A stretch of 64,000 nucleotides of DNA from a virus, in the IMG/VR virus record IMGVR_UViG_3300036770_004428, positions 1 through 64,000 of that record; one strand, written 5' to 3'. How positions within the stretch are numbered: position 1 is the first letter of the stretch; each line of letters begins with the position of its first letter. Made by a program: the position numbers and the translations under genes. The notes beneath the pieces were generated by a model. That model did not search any database. It was not told the DNA's origin and saw only the letters and a program-made list of their open reading frames with translations. Below are positions 8,046 through 17,366 of this stretch, in pieces.

Positions 8046-10079
8046 TTACAAATCAAAAGCCATCTCTATTATAACCGTACTTGTCGGTGTTTTTTCTATA
8101 GGTAAATTCATCTTACCTACCGCTACTAAATCAGTACCACTATAAACACCAACTTCAGAAATGTGAACGTTTTGACCACTATTTGCGTAGGTAGGGTTTA
8201 TTGAGGTATTAAATTGATTTGGTGGTATTGTAAAGTTAAACTTAGTTCTGTACTTAGTAGAGACACCTTTTGTCATAACATTACCATAAAAGAATTGCTC
8301 GTCACCAAATTGTAATAAATTAGGTTCAGATGTTAACGGTATATTAATAAAATTATCTAAATTATAAGTTGTTCCAGAATTAAGATATAAATTATTAGTT
8401 AAAAGGAAACTACTATTTTCCAAATTAACCTTATCTATTCTATTACCAACTGTATGACTATCGATGTATTGTGTCATATCAATTAAAGTCCAGTTATTAG
8501 GTATAGGGTTAGTCCCTATAGTTGTTCTTTGTGCTAACAAATATAATTTATCGGCGTACCATCCCGTACCACCAGTAGTACTTAAGAAAGGGAACTGACT
8601 AGAAGGGAATGTTAATCTTACAGCCTTTTTGTCTGTTGGTGCACAGTCTTCAGCTAATTCATCAAAATCAGCACATAAAATATAGTTACAATGTAATCCT
8701 GTAGTATACCCTGTGTTTGAAGCTAATAAATAAGTGATATAAATAGTTTGTGTACCATCGATAACACCATCCATACTACTTTCTAATGAACCATTAATTT
8801 TAGGTAAGGTCCAGTTTCTATTTGATTTATATGACATCGCTGAAACCAATTCTTGGTCATCGATTGTAAAAGTATGTAAATCGTGGAATACTCTACCAAC
8901 AGGGTTAGCAAATTCGTCCACTAAGTCGTAGTATTCTACATCAGTGTTAACACCATTTAATGTCACATATTTTGTAGTACCAGAACCTTTAAATACATGT
9001 CCGATAGATGTTCCTGTATATTCTCTATGCCACATCAAAGTTGGCATTACCAAACTTGGGTATTCGTCTGAGTCTGAATCTATATAAAATTTTTGACCTA
9101 GTTTCTTTTCGGTTTGATTATCACAACTTTGTGGATTACTAAAATGTATGATACCGATAGAGTTATACCAATTACAGAAAGTACTTGCTGTACTAGATTG
9201 TATTTCGGTAGTATAACCGTAATATTCTTTTGAACCTATATAATTCTCTGAACCATAACTTTCAAACCCTTCGTAGTTAGCTAAGTCTACCCCAGCTTGG
9301 TTGTATGACCAAACATTATTTAAATTCCAAACAGTTCCACCACTATAAAATCCATCATCAGAAAAAGTATTACCAGTTCCAGGATAAAAACTAACCCAAC
9401 AGAAATTAGCTCCTGTGTAGTTAGGGAAGTAAGCGAAATCTCTATCTAATTTAACAGTTAAAGTGTCTGCAGATAAAGCACCTGATTTATCCTGTACTTG
9501 ATACCAAAGATATGGTACAGGTGTATTTAATTCTATCGTATTTTGACTCAATGGTGATAGTAACTCATCATTACTCATCTTAACTAAAAGGAAGTCACCA
9601 TTTTTAGGTTCATATGTATTGGAACCATAAGTTCCTGATTGTCTAATTGGCACATACATCGTAGAACCCGTTAAACCACTTAACGGTATTATTGAATCAG
9701 CTTGATACAAATATTCGGTTGATGTTTGTGCTGTGTAACTAACACTTGTTCCTGTTGTACCAGTAACAAAAAACCCTAATTCAGGTGAGTTAATAATTGT
9801 TAGTATTATATTGTCTTGTAGTGTAGGTATATTAACATCTGGCACCACACTCGTTGTCGTTGGGAATAAAGGCGTTTTTAAATCGGGGTTATTTGATTTA
9901 GCTCTTAAAATGTTATTTAACGAAATATCATAACCACTACCTAAAGTAGTATAATCTATTTCTGAATCACCTAACCTAAAAGTATCAAAAGTTAATAATC
10001 CTTTAGACAATAATTGTCTACCTCTATCAGTAAGTCTCGCACTTATTACGACATTACTATTTTTATCTATATAACTCAC
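8046..10079 (-). CDS. Large fibre-like protein, 677 aa
   Basis: The start appears to be GTG, since no ATG lies near and the N-terminus MSYIDKNSNVVISARLTDRG fits the module shared with the two downstream genes (LTDRGRQLLSKGLL, FRLGDSEIDY). The body is rich in Ser, Thr, Gly, Tyr and Asn and predicted beta. A Cys-containing region lies around residues 300-330 and 470-490. No enzymatic motif was seen. A late-promoter-like ATATTTATA lies 16 bp upstream of the start, so this gene probably heads the last fibre transcription unit. Probably a tail fibre or baseplate-attached adhesin. Confidence 0.55.
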   Translation of the reverse strand: MSYIDKNSNVVISARLTDRGRQLLSKGLLTFDTFRLGDSEIDYTTLGSGYDISLNNILRAKSNNPDLKTPLFPTTTSVVPDVNIPTLQDNIILTIINSPELGFFVTGTTGTSVSYTAQTSTEYLYQADSIIPLSGLTGSTMYVPIRQSGTYGSNTYEPKNGDFLLVKMSNDELLSPLSQNTIELNTPVPYLWYQVQDKSGALSADTLTVKLDRDFAYFPNYTGANFCWVSFYPGTGNTFSDDGFYSGGTVWNLNNVWSYNQAGVDLANYEGFESYGSENYIGSKEYYGYTTEIQSSTASTFCNWYNSIGIIHFSNPQSCDNQTEKKLGQKFYIDSDSDEYPSLVMPTLMWHREYTGTSIGHVFKGSGTTKYVTLNGVNTDVEYYDLVDEFANPVGRVFHDLHTFTIDDQELVSAMSYKSNRNWTLPKINGSLESSMDGVIDGTQTIYITYLLASNTGYTTGLHCNYILCADFDELAEDCAPTDKKAVRLTFPSSQFPFLSTTGGTGWYADKLYLLAQRTTIGTNPIPNNWTLIDMTQYIDSHTVGNRIDKVNLENSSFLLTNNLYLNSGTTYNLDNFINIPLTSEPNLLQFGDEQFFYGNVMTKGVSTKYRTKFNFTIPPNQFNTSINPTYANSGQNVHISEVGVYSGTDLVAVGKMNLPIEKTPTSTVIIEMAFDL

Positions 10080-10095
10080 TTTCTTTTATTTTTTA

Positions 10096-10104
10096 TATAA
10101 ATAT
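10096..10104 (-). promoter_or_regulatory. Candidate late promoter element
   Basis: The coding strand reads ATATTTATA followed by an A/T-rich leader, 16 nt before the GTG of the 677-aa gene. The same 8-9 bp word is found upstream of six other minus-strand blocks. T4 late promoters use TATAAATA, which is the same word on the other strand with partial palindromic overlap. Function is inferred. Confidence 0.45.
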
Positions 10105-10113
10105 GTTATTGTT

Positions 10114-13100
10114 TTAATTTACAAAGAATTGTTTTCTTAATTTTTCTATTGCTGTTTTACCAGGGGTCAATCCAAAATAATAATAAGGTATGTTTTTACT
10201 ACCATTATGTGACACACCAGGGCCAGTCTCCATAATTTGTACGTCCTGTCCTGACCAAAGTAAAGGGGGTTGATTACAATTTACTCCCGTACTACCTCCA
10301 CAAGGACTAAACCTTTGAGCTATTAAATTATCAAAAAGGTAACCACTTATGATTGGCCCATCTTCGTCTTCATCACCACCAGCATCTACTGTACCAGGTG
10401 AGAATTGTTCTAAGTCTGTGTTTATATCTGTTTGTACTGTTACAATGTCAGTATAAATTTTTGAAACCTCTTTAACCCATTGATAAGCAAAATCTTCCAA
10501 TTCTTTTTCGTGGCAACCACTTCCACCTTTAAATAATTTACCAATCTTACAATTTTTAAGATTTAATAACCATCTGATTACATCTTCTGGGCTTTGGTAA
10601 CTAGTAGGCCCCATGTTTTGTGACCAAAAATTAGGATCCCATCCTTCTTCATAAAATGTTCCTGTAAAGAAACCTGGGTTTTGTTTATATAAATCAAAAA
10701 CAGAATTGTTAGCGTTTATGGCCTTTTCTATATCATTTAAAGTGTCTGGACACATTTCTACTCTACCTAAAGAAACTATTTTAGTTGAGTTGTAGGCGTT
10801 ACAATAAATGTTATCTTGTATATCTGTGGCTCCATTACCACAAGAATAGTTACCACATTGTCCATTTACTGTTGCGTTATGCCAATCTTTATGATAATCT
10901 TCTATGTTACTATAGTTTTTGTCTGAAGTTCCAGGTCCTTTAACTAAACATTTTCTACACTCATTGTTAGGGTCTTCGTCATGTGGACAACATTTATTTT
11001 TATGATAGTTATTACCACCCTTAGTATCAGAACCAGGTCCACAAAATTTCTCTTTTTTAACTAATTGTCCCTGTTTTTTTCTTATTTTAGCTTTGTACTT
11101 ATACTGGAACATGTATGCCGAACCAACCAACCAAGCGTCAAATAATGACCTTCTAATGACGTTCCTTTCTTCAGCTAATTCAAGTATTCTACAACATAAC
11201 CATTGTTGTATTAATTGTAATGCAGTACAGTTATCTTGTGATGCAACAAAACCATAAGCCTTTATACACACTGTATCATCATAACAAGCACTACCAGGGT
11301 CACTAGCATTACCAGGACAACCACAAACATCTTCAAAACAAACAAAGGATGTACAAGTACCAAATGAACCACCGTTACAATTTTGTCCACTATTACAAGA
11401 AAATGATCCAGCACAAGGTGGTCCACTTCCAGCACCACATAAATCACCACCTGAGTCCGTTCTAAGACAAAATATAGCATCATCACCACAAGAAAGAGTA
11501 AAACCTCTAGCATCGTTAGGACATGGTCCTGCTAAACCAGCACAATAATCTTCATCAGGTTCATCACAAAATCTACCTAGTATACCACCAATCCATCCAA
11601 AAGGTACGACTCTAATAACTCGATAAAATCTGGCCAAACAAATAGTGTTACCAAAAATTGTAAAACTTAAATTAAACCCTAGGTAAAACCCAAATTCTAA
11701 TGTTAAAAGAATAACAAAGAACTTAATAAAGGCAGCACCAATTTGTAAAAAGAAAGAACCTAGTGCGAATATAAAATCAGCCTTTCTAACTGCTGTATTA
11801 AAGGGTAATGGATTATTTGAAGCACCTTCTTTGTCGGTATTTTTTAGACCTAACCAACTCCACCTACTAGCACCTTTTTTATATTTTTTAATAAATTGTG
11901 AAATGGTGTATAATTGTTTCCACTCAAAAGTGTGAAAATCTTTATTTATATCTTTATAACTATAAACATTATCTGTAAATCTTTGGTCTTCGGTACCATT
12001 AATATCGTTAACATTACCAGTTGAGCTGTATCCACCAGTACCGCCGTGTTCTCTAGATAAACTAGGTATTATTAGGTTAGCCGTTCTTCTTTTAATGTTA
12101 GCGGGAGCTTCAGTAAAAGATAGTTTCATTCTATAAGCACCTTTTGTAGGTAAACCTATTTCAGGGTCTTGTGATGGCACTAAATTACCAAACTCATCTG
12201 TTACCACACGACCCACATTCATAGGGAGTGTTACAACAAAAGTCCCATCATCATCGATGACATCACCACCATTAATATCAAAGTATTCTAATTCTACTGG
12301 GACAACATCTTGTGTGTTAACCCATTGTACAGGGTCTATTTTTTTGGCTCTAATAAAATTAATTGTTCCAGCACCAGTTCTTAACTCATCTAATTCACCC
12401 ATTTTGTTTCTAGGGTTACATCTTTTATTTATAGAATTCTTTTCTTTATCTGAAAAAATAGAACCCATAAAAAGAGCTGTAGTCTCTAATTCAACGTTAG
12501 TATCGATATCTAATCTAGTTATACCTATTTCACAACTTTCAGGGTCACCCCAAAAAGGTATTACGTCTACAGATTGATTACTAGATTTTATCTGTGGTAA
12601 AGAGTCTAGGTTGGTTGAAACTTTAAATTTAGAATAACTTTCAAAGAAACCTTCTGGGGCACCTTGTGAAATTAAATCATATGGTCTAATACTTAATAAA
12701 CCAGCATCACTTAAATCAACGTCCATGTGAAGTATTCTTTGTCCTACAGGTACACCAAAAAGCATATAGTCACCAGAACTGTTAGTTTTTGTTGTGTATT
12801 TGTAGTATTTGTCAAATACTTCAATTACTATATCATTATTTAATAAAGTTTCTTTATCGGGAAAAGTACCTACAGGTTTATTCAATTCACAAGTGGTTCT
12901 ACTTAAAAGTAGATTATACCTTATATTGTTACTATCTTTATCCGTTACTGTTTTGTAAGGATATAGGTCTTTTATTAATTCATTATTTTCATCCTCACTT
13001 GTTATGGGTATGAAGATTGAAACTTTGGCGTTAGGTACACCAAAACCTTTGTTGGCCAAAACTCTACCAACGACTACACCATAATTAGAACATGGGTTAG

Positions 13101-13236
13101 TATAAACATCTTCTTGTGATATTTTTAAACTTAAAACTTCTAAAAAATCAAAATTCTGTTCTAATTTTAAATTTAAATGTTTGTCTGTACCACCAGGTGT
13201 TGTAGATAATCTAATAGATTTGCTTAATTCTGCCAT
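10114..13236 (-). CDS. Large baseplate or fibre protein with hydrophobic core and Cys-rich domain, 1040 aa
   Basis: No whole-length family was recognised. Residues about 48-175 look like a carboxypeptidase-regulatory or prealbumin-like beta-sandwich (VVVGRVLANKGFGVPNAKVS, later NSSGDYMLFGVPVGQ). Residues about 485-550 contain several strongly hydrophobic stretches (FFLQIGAAFIKFFVILL, FGFYLGFNLSF) and are followed by a domain at about 559-665 with more than 15 cysteines in a Gly- and Ser-rich background. A Lys-rich, Cys-containing region follows. It overlaps the upstream gene by one base (TAATG). A membrane-active or disulphide-stabilised tail component is possible but unproven. Confidence 0.5.
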   Translation of the reverse strand: MAELSKSIRLSTTPGGTDKHLNLKLEQNFDFLEVLSLKISQEDVYTNPCSNYGVVVGRVLANKGFGVPNAKVSIFIPITSEDENNELIKDLYPYKTVTDKDSNNIRYNLLLSRTTCELNKPVGTFPDKETLLNNDIVIEVFDKYYKYTTKTNSSGDYMLFGVPVGQRILHMDVDLSDAGLLSIRPYDLISQGAPEGFFESYSKFKVSTNLDSLPQIKSSNQSVDVIPFWGDPESCEIGITRLDIDTNVELETTALFMGSIFSDKEKNSINKRCNPRNKMGELDELRTGAGTINFIRAKKIDPVQWVNTQDVVPVELEYFDINGGDVIDDDGTFVVTLPMNVGRVVTDEFGNLVPSQDPEIGLPTKGAYRMKLSFTEAPANIKRRTANLIIPSLSREHGGTGGYSSTGNVNDINGTEDQRFTDNVYSYKDINKDFHTFEWKQLYTISQFIKKYKKGASRWSWLGLKNTDKEGASNNPLPFNTAVRKADFIFALGSFFLQIGAAFIKFFVILLTLEFGFYLGFNLSFTIFGNTICLARFYRVIRVVPFGWIGGILGRFCDEPDEDYCAGLAGPCPNDARGFTLSCGDDAIFCLRTDSGGDLCGAGSGPPCAGSFSCNSGQNCNGGSFGTCTSFVCFEDVCGCPGNASDPGSACYDDTVCIKAYGFVASQDNCTALQLIQQWLCCRILELAEERNVIRRSLFDAWLVGSAYMFQYKYKAKIRKKQGQLVKKEKFCGPGSDTKGGNNYHKNKCCPHDEDPNNECRKCLVKGPGTSDKNYSNIEDYHKDWHNATVNGQCGNYSCGNGATDIQDNIYCNAYNSTKIVSLGRVEMCPDTLNDIEKAINANNSVFDLYKQNPGFFTGTFYEEGWDPNFWSQNMGPTSYQSPEDVIRWLLNLKNCKIGKLFKGGSGCHEKELEDFAYQWVKEVSKIYTDIVTVQTDINTDLEQFSPGTVDAGGDEDEDGPIISGYLFDNLIAQRFSPCGGSTGVNCNQPPLLWSGQDVQIMETGPGVSHNGSKNIPYYYFGLTPGKTAIEKLRKQFFVN

Positions 13237-14786
13237 TAATAACCATATATTATTTTATCGTTCTTAGTATTAAAATAACCAATAACTTCTGAACTTGTTA
13301 TAATATCTTCATTCAAAATATTTTTATACGTTTGGTTAAAAATGACTCTAAATTTATAGTTTTTATTAACGTTTAGGTTGTAAACAATTTCGTTATACAC
13401 ACCACTATCGTTATTATAATCAATGACATTACTATAAAATAAACTAGTCCAATTAATATCGGATGTTTCTGTCACTTCTAACACAAACTCTCCAGTACAA
13501 TAATTTTGTTGTGAAAGTCTATCAACCTTCCAATTTATATTCACAAAATTTTTATCTAAAGTACCTAAGTCGTTTTGATTATTTAATATATCTTTAAAAT
13601 ACCAAAAAGAAAGTATATCACCGACTTTAATGGTTGTGAAATTAGGGTTAAAGATTATTTTATTAGGTGTACTCACACTTCTGTAATACTCAAGTCCTTC
13701 TGATAATGTAACCCCATTAATTACAACAACTATGTTGGAATTAGGGTCAAAATTATTAGTCAAGAATACTTCTTGTGTACCTTTTACAGTATTATTATTT
13801 ACAATATTGTTAGTGGAAGCACTAATATTTGTTGTAAATCCAGTCACCATAAAAGTATCTATTTCAAAAACATCATTTCTATTTATACCATAAGCTGTTA
13901 AAAAGGCTTGTGGACCAATTAAATATACTATAGTAATGACATCTTCTCTCTCTATATTACCACTTGTAATTGTAACAATAGGATAAGTACTAGGGTATTG
14001 TGAATTATCTAAATAATAGTCTAAGTTTTCTGTTAACCTAATTCCATTAACATATAAATTAATCTTATTACCTATCGGTTGGTTTGATAATTTTATAAAA
14101 TTTAAATAATTACTTCCTTGTATAGTTTCTTGAAATAAACTTATTTTGTCTATAGCTGTGTCAACATTTTTTACAATTGCTGGTGTCGGTGGGTTTTTAA
14201 CTGTAATGAAATACCAATCGTAATCGAAATTAAAATTATTTAATTGCGTAACACTAGACCAAGTATCAACTTCTTTTTTAACACATTCTTTAGGTGTAAA
14301 TTTATAATAACTCCTAAGCATATAGTCATTATTACTAAAGTTTAATTTACTTGCCGATAAAACCTCTGTAATTGTCGATGAGGTTATTCCACTAAAATCT
14401 TTACAAGCCGAATAAGCCGGACTTATAGTATTTAAAATTCTTGTAGGAGTTTTTACTGTAAAATATTCTCTATTATATATGTTATAACAAAACTGTCCTG
14501 TATAACCAGTATAATCAGTAGAACCAGTAAAAATGAAATTTAAATTAAAATCATCTACTTCAGATAAGTTATAAACAGCATAACAATTTGTGGGTGTACC
14601 TGAACAAGGTGATGTAGCACCTGTTATGGCTTTAGTGGCACCACTTAAATCATAGGTTGGTCCATTAAAGGGTTCTATACAAAAACTAGTTGTAGAATTT
14701 ACATTATAGATATTACTTAAACCAAAATCCCTATTCAATGGGTTTTCTAAGTATTTATCTTCTTTTATTTTACACAAAAAACCCAT
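13236..14786 (-). CDS. Virion-like protein with internal duplication, 516 aa
   Basis: No family was recognised overall. The central part holds two copies of a roughly 65-residue beta unit: LYVNGIRLTENLDYY followed by EREDVITIVYL, and VVINGVTLSEGLEYY followed by KVGDILSFWYF. This V-N-G-x-x-L-x-E-x-x-x-Y-Y pattern is common in phage fibre and baseplate proteins. The N-terminal region is Thr- and Tyr-rich with a few Cys. Both ends show TAATG coupling with neighbours. A fibre or baseplate extension protein is likely. Confidence 0.5.
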   Translation of the reverse strand: MGFLCKIKEDKYLENPLNRDFGLSNIYNVNSTTSFCIEPFNGPTYDLSGATKAITGATSPCSGTPTNCYAVYNLSEVDDFNLNFIFTGSTDYTGYTGQFCYNIYNREYFTVKTPTRILNTISPAYSACKDFSGITSSTITEVLSASKLNFSNNDYMLRSYYKFTPKECVKKEVDTWSSVTQLNNFNFDYDWYFITVKNPPTPAIVKNVDTAIDKISLFQETIQGSNYLNFIKLSNQPIGNKINLYVNGIRLTENLDYYLDNSQYPSTYPIVTITSGNIEREDVITIVYLIGPQAFLTAYGINRNDVFEIDTFMVTGFTTNISASTNNIVNNNTVKGTQEVFLTNNFDPNSNIVVVINGVTLSEGLEYYRSVSTPNKIIFNPNFTTIKVGDILSFWYFKDILNNQNDLGTLDKNFVNINWKVDRLSQQNYCTGEFVLEVTETSDINWTSLFYSNVIDYNNDSGVYNEIVYNLNVNKNYKFRVIFNQTYKNILNEDIITSSEVIGYFNTKNDKIIYGY

Positions 14787-15328
14787 TATTCAATAATTAT
14801 TTCTGCTGGTTGTAATTTATTTAAATAAATTTTCTTATTATTTAATTTTGTTAATGGGTCATCAATGATAGAAGGTTCTATTATTGTATTACCCGGTTCT
14901 TTTGCCGTAGGAATAATAGTCACGTTTGGTGTTGAAATAGGCCCTCCTGCTGTAGTCCCGTAGTCTAATGGTGTAAACTCATTGTTACTACCGTTATTGG
15001 GTCCATTATTAGGTTCATAATTAGTTGACTGATTAGAACTTAATGGTCCGTGATTAAATATATTAAAGTTTGGTATTGTAGTTACATCACCCTCAACAAA
15101 CTCAAAATCAAAATCACACTCCTCATATTCCGTACATATTAAGTCTGGTCTATTACACCACCTTTCCCCAGCGACAAATATTGTAGTTGCTGGTACAAAT
15201 TGTTCAACAAACTGCACCCAAAATCCTTGGAAAGTTTTCTTATAATTTTCTAATTGTAATAAGTCAACTTTTTTACCACATCTATTAAAGTCTGCCTTTA
15301 CAGTTACTATTTGGGTACTTCCGGTCAT
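14786..15328 (-). CDS. Virion-like protein, 180 aa
   Basis: I do not recognise this protein. The first half is globular with four to five Cys and an aromatic patch (FWVQFVEQFVPATTIF, then ERWCNRPDLIC); the second half is a low-complexity Asn-, Pro-, Thr- and Gly-rich stretch, then a short acidic-basic tail. The upstream 86-aa gene ends 8 bases before it. Part of the fibre cluster by position and composition. Confidence 0.5.
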   Translation of the reverse strand: MTGSTQIVTVKADFNRCGKKVDLLQLENYKKTFQGFWVQFVEQFVPATTIFVAGERWCNRPDLICTEYEECDFDFEFVEGDVTTIPNFNIFNHGPLSSNQSTNYEPNNGPNNGSNNEFTPLDYGTTAGGPISTPNVTIIPTAKEPGNTIIEPSIIDDPLTKLNNKKIYLNKLQPAEIIIE

Positions 15329-15336
15329 ATCTTAAT

Positions 15337-15597
15337 TTATTCCTTAGGTGTTAAACCAACAATAGTATCTCTAACCGTTGGTTCAACTATAACGGGTGCC
15401 TCATACTTATCTTCCTCTAATAATCCGTTGTGTACCTTTAAAAGTAAACTATCATTACTTTCATTTTCTTCACCTTCAAAATCTACTCTGTAGATAAAAC
15501 CAGATTCATCAGAAACTAAAACAATCCAAGTTCCGTTTTCAAAAGTTGCTCTAACTACATTAGTTTTAGCAATTTCTTCATTAGTTAATTTTGCCAT
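15337..15597 (-). CDS. Small protein of the fibre cluster, 86 aa
   Basis: No family was recognised. The protein is acidic and appears to be one small beta domain (NVVRATFENGTWIVLVSDES, then YRVDFEGEE) with a short helical tail. It lies in the run of fibre genes with an A-rich leader and no Shine-Dalgarno sequence. It could be a small fibre-associated or scaffold-like factor; the sequence does not say. Confidence 0.5.
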   Translation of the reverse strand: MAKLTNEEIAKTNVVRATFENGTWIVLVSDESGFIYRVDFEGEENESNDSLLLKVHNGLLEEDKYEAPVIVEPTVRDTIVGLTPKE

Positions 15598-15612
15598 TTT
15601 TTTTATTTTTTT

Positions 15613-15789
15613 TTATTTATTATTTACCATATTAATAAAGTTATCCCAAATCAATTTTTCATCTGATGATAAATCAACGTAATTAATTATTTGTTGTGAT
15701 GATGGTAATATATCTGTACCATATTGTATCACTAACCTAGTTTCAGGTGCGTTATTTATTTGTAAAATAACTTGTTGTAAATCCTCCAT
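15613..15789 (-). CDS. Very small protein, 58 aa
   Basis: This reading frame runs from an ATG at 15789 to TAA at 15613 and fills the otherwise empty 210-bp gap between the 86-aa gene and the beta-helix gene. It starts MEDLQQVILQINNAPETRLV and ends in an acidic, aromatic helix (SSDEKLIWDNFINMV). The leader is A-rich like that of its neighbours, and the codon use (TTA, ATT, AAT) matches. No function can be assigned. Confidence 0.6.
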   Translation of the reverse strand: MEDLQQVILQINNAPETRLVIQYGTDILPSSQQIINYVDLSSDEKLIWDNFINMVNNK

Positions 15790-15807
15790 TTTTTTTTATT
15801 TTTATCT

Positions 15808-17328
15808 TTATATTATTATATTACCTTGTGTATCACCAGAATTAACAATTCCTTGTGTTATGTTAGAGTTAATCGCTGGGGAAGCACTTGTTCTTAAAAC
15901 TAAATTAGCGTATTTTACAGTTATTGGTGCTGTCGTATATAAACATTCAGCTGAATTTCTAACACTTAATGATCCACCCATTATAGAAATATTGTTATTA
16001 CCACTAACTTGGCAAGCATATCCACTAACACCTGAAATTCCTGATGAAGATTGTAAATTTTTAACAACCAATATACCTGTACCTGTAGCGGATAAAAAAG
16101 ACCCAATATCACTAATAGATTCGGCAACAACATTTTGTAATGAACTATAAACACCGTTAGTTGGTACTGTAGCTTGTAGTCCTATTGAACTATAGGAATA
16201 TCCTAAAATGTTTGATGCGAAAAGGACATTTTGTAACGACATACCTAAAGAAGAACTAGAATAACCCTTACAGTCTTCTATTAATGATGCTGAAGAACTT
16301 ATACCTATATTACCAGCACTATACCCAACACATGATTGCATTCTATTTAAATTTGAAGCGTAGATACCTGCTTGTGCCAAGGAATAACCTTTAGAATTTA
16401 TTAAAACACCACCCAAACTAGGCATTAACATACCAATACCAAATCCAGAACCTTCACTTCTACCAATACTATCATAAACTTCTGAAGTGGTTGTACTACA
16501 ATAGATACCTGTATCAATTGTGGCTATAGCATTGGTGGAATAAATTTTTCCACTATTAACTATACCTCTAGTGTATGCATTAACTATAGCACCCTTAATA
16601 ATACCAACATTGTTAATACCAGTAGTACTACTTGTTTTAAAATAAACACCACTAGTTTCAATAGATGAACTAGAGTTTTGTACATATAAACAAAGTGAAG
16701 ACGTGTCGTCCACATATGTAGAACCAGACCTACTAATAACACCGTTATAAATCTTACAATTAACTGCCACATTGTTATCATCTAGACAATTATCTGAAGA
16801 AGACTGACTTAATGTGTATGTATAACCATTCATATTTAAATTAACACCATCTTTTAAAATCACAGTTGTGGCTGAAGTTTCTGTCACATCAGCGAACATT
16901 TGTATTGTATCACCTGCTGTTGCCGCATTTATTGCACTTTGTAATGTAGAATAATAAGTGTATGAACCTGTACTATCAGAAATACCAAAAACACCAAAAG
17001 AAGATGTTGTTGTTGTGGCAGTAACTATGGTTCCGTTAGAATCTATACCTAAACTAAAAACAGATGTACCTGTACCAAAATTATTAATAGTTATATCAGG
17101 ACAACCATATAAATTACTAACATATAAATCATTTATACATGTAGCTAAAGTATTACCTGTAAAAGAACCCCCACCAGTACCACCAGTAAATAAAGGTGAT
17201 AATAAAGATAGTGGTGCTTTATATGAAGAACCCGCTGGATCTTGTGATAAATCATTTGTATTAACAACGTGTATAAAGGTTTGGTTTAATGTTACCCCAG
17301 TTGCCGTACTTCTTTGTGTTAATTTCAT
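15808..17328 (-). CDS. Tail fibre or spike with parallel beta-helix, 506 aa
   Basis: From about residue 130 the protein has the repetitive short-strand pattern of a right-handed parallel beta-helix: STLQSAINAATAGDTIQMFA and VILKDGVNLNMNGYT are followed by roughly 15 turns of about 20 residues (for example NVGIIKGAIVNA, GIYCSTTTSEVYDSIG, GIGMLMPSLGGVLINSKGYS). Pectin-lyase-like folds of this kind occur in phage tail spikes that bind or cleave surface glycans. No catalytic acid cluster can be pinned down by eye. The first 120 residues are a Gly- and Thr-rich attachment part. A late-promoter-like element lies 15 bp upstream. Confidence 0.65.
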   Translation of the reverse strand: MKLTQRSTATGVTLNQTFIHVVNTNDLSQDPAGSSYKAPLSLLSPLFTGGTGGGSFTGNTLATCINDLYVSNLYGCPDITINNFGTGTSVFSLGIDSNGTIVTATTTTSSFGVFGISDSTGSYTYYSTLQSAINAATAGDTIQMFADVTETSATTVILKDGVNLNMNGYTYTLSQSSSDNCLDDNNVAVNCKIYNGVISRSGSTYVDDTSSLCLYVQNSSSSIETSGVYFKTSSTTGINNVGIIKGAIVNAYTRGIVNSGKIYSTNAIATIDTGIYCSTTTSEVYDSIGRSEGSGFGIGMLMPSLGGVLINSKGYSLAQAGIYASNLNRMQSCVGYSAGNIGISSSASLIEDCKGYSSSSLGMSLQNVLFASNILGYSYSSIGLQATVPTNGVYSSLQNVVAESISDIGSFLSATGTGILVVKNLQSSSGISGVSGYACQVSGNNNISIMGGSLSVRNSAECLYTTAPITVKYANLVLRTSASPAINSNITQGIVNSGDTQGNIII

Positions 17329-17343
17329 TTTTTATTTTTTATT

Positions 17344-17352
17344 TATAAATAT
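17344..17352 (-). promoter_or_regulatory. Candidate late promoter element
   Basis: The coding strand reads ATATTTATAAATAAA ending 15 nt before the ATG of the beta-helix fibre gene. It contains both the shared ATATTTATA word and the T4 late consensus TATAAATA. Function is inferred from its recurrence upstream of block-leading genes. Confidence 0.5.
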
Positions 17353-17366
17353 TATCTCACTCTATT

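Noticed and set aside
11262-11513. Minus-strand frame of 83 aa inside the 1040-aa gene
   Set aside because: It is a hydrophobic Val/Leu shadow of the Cys-rich region in another frame with no leader or conserved pattern.
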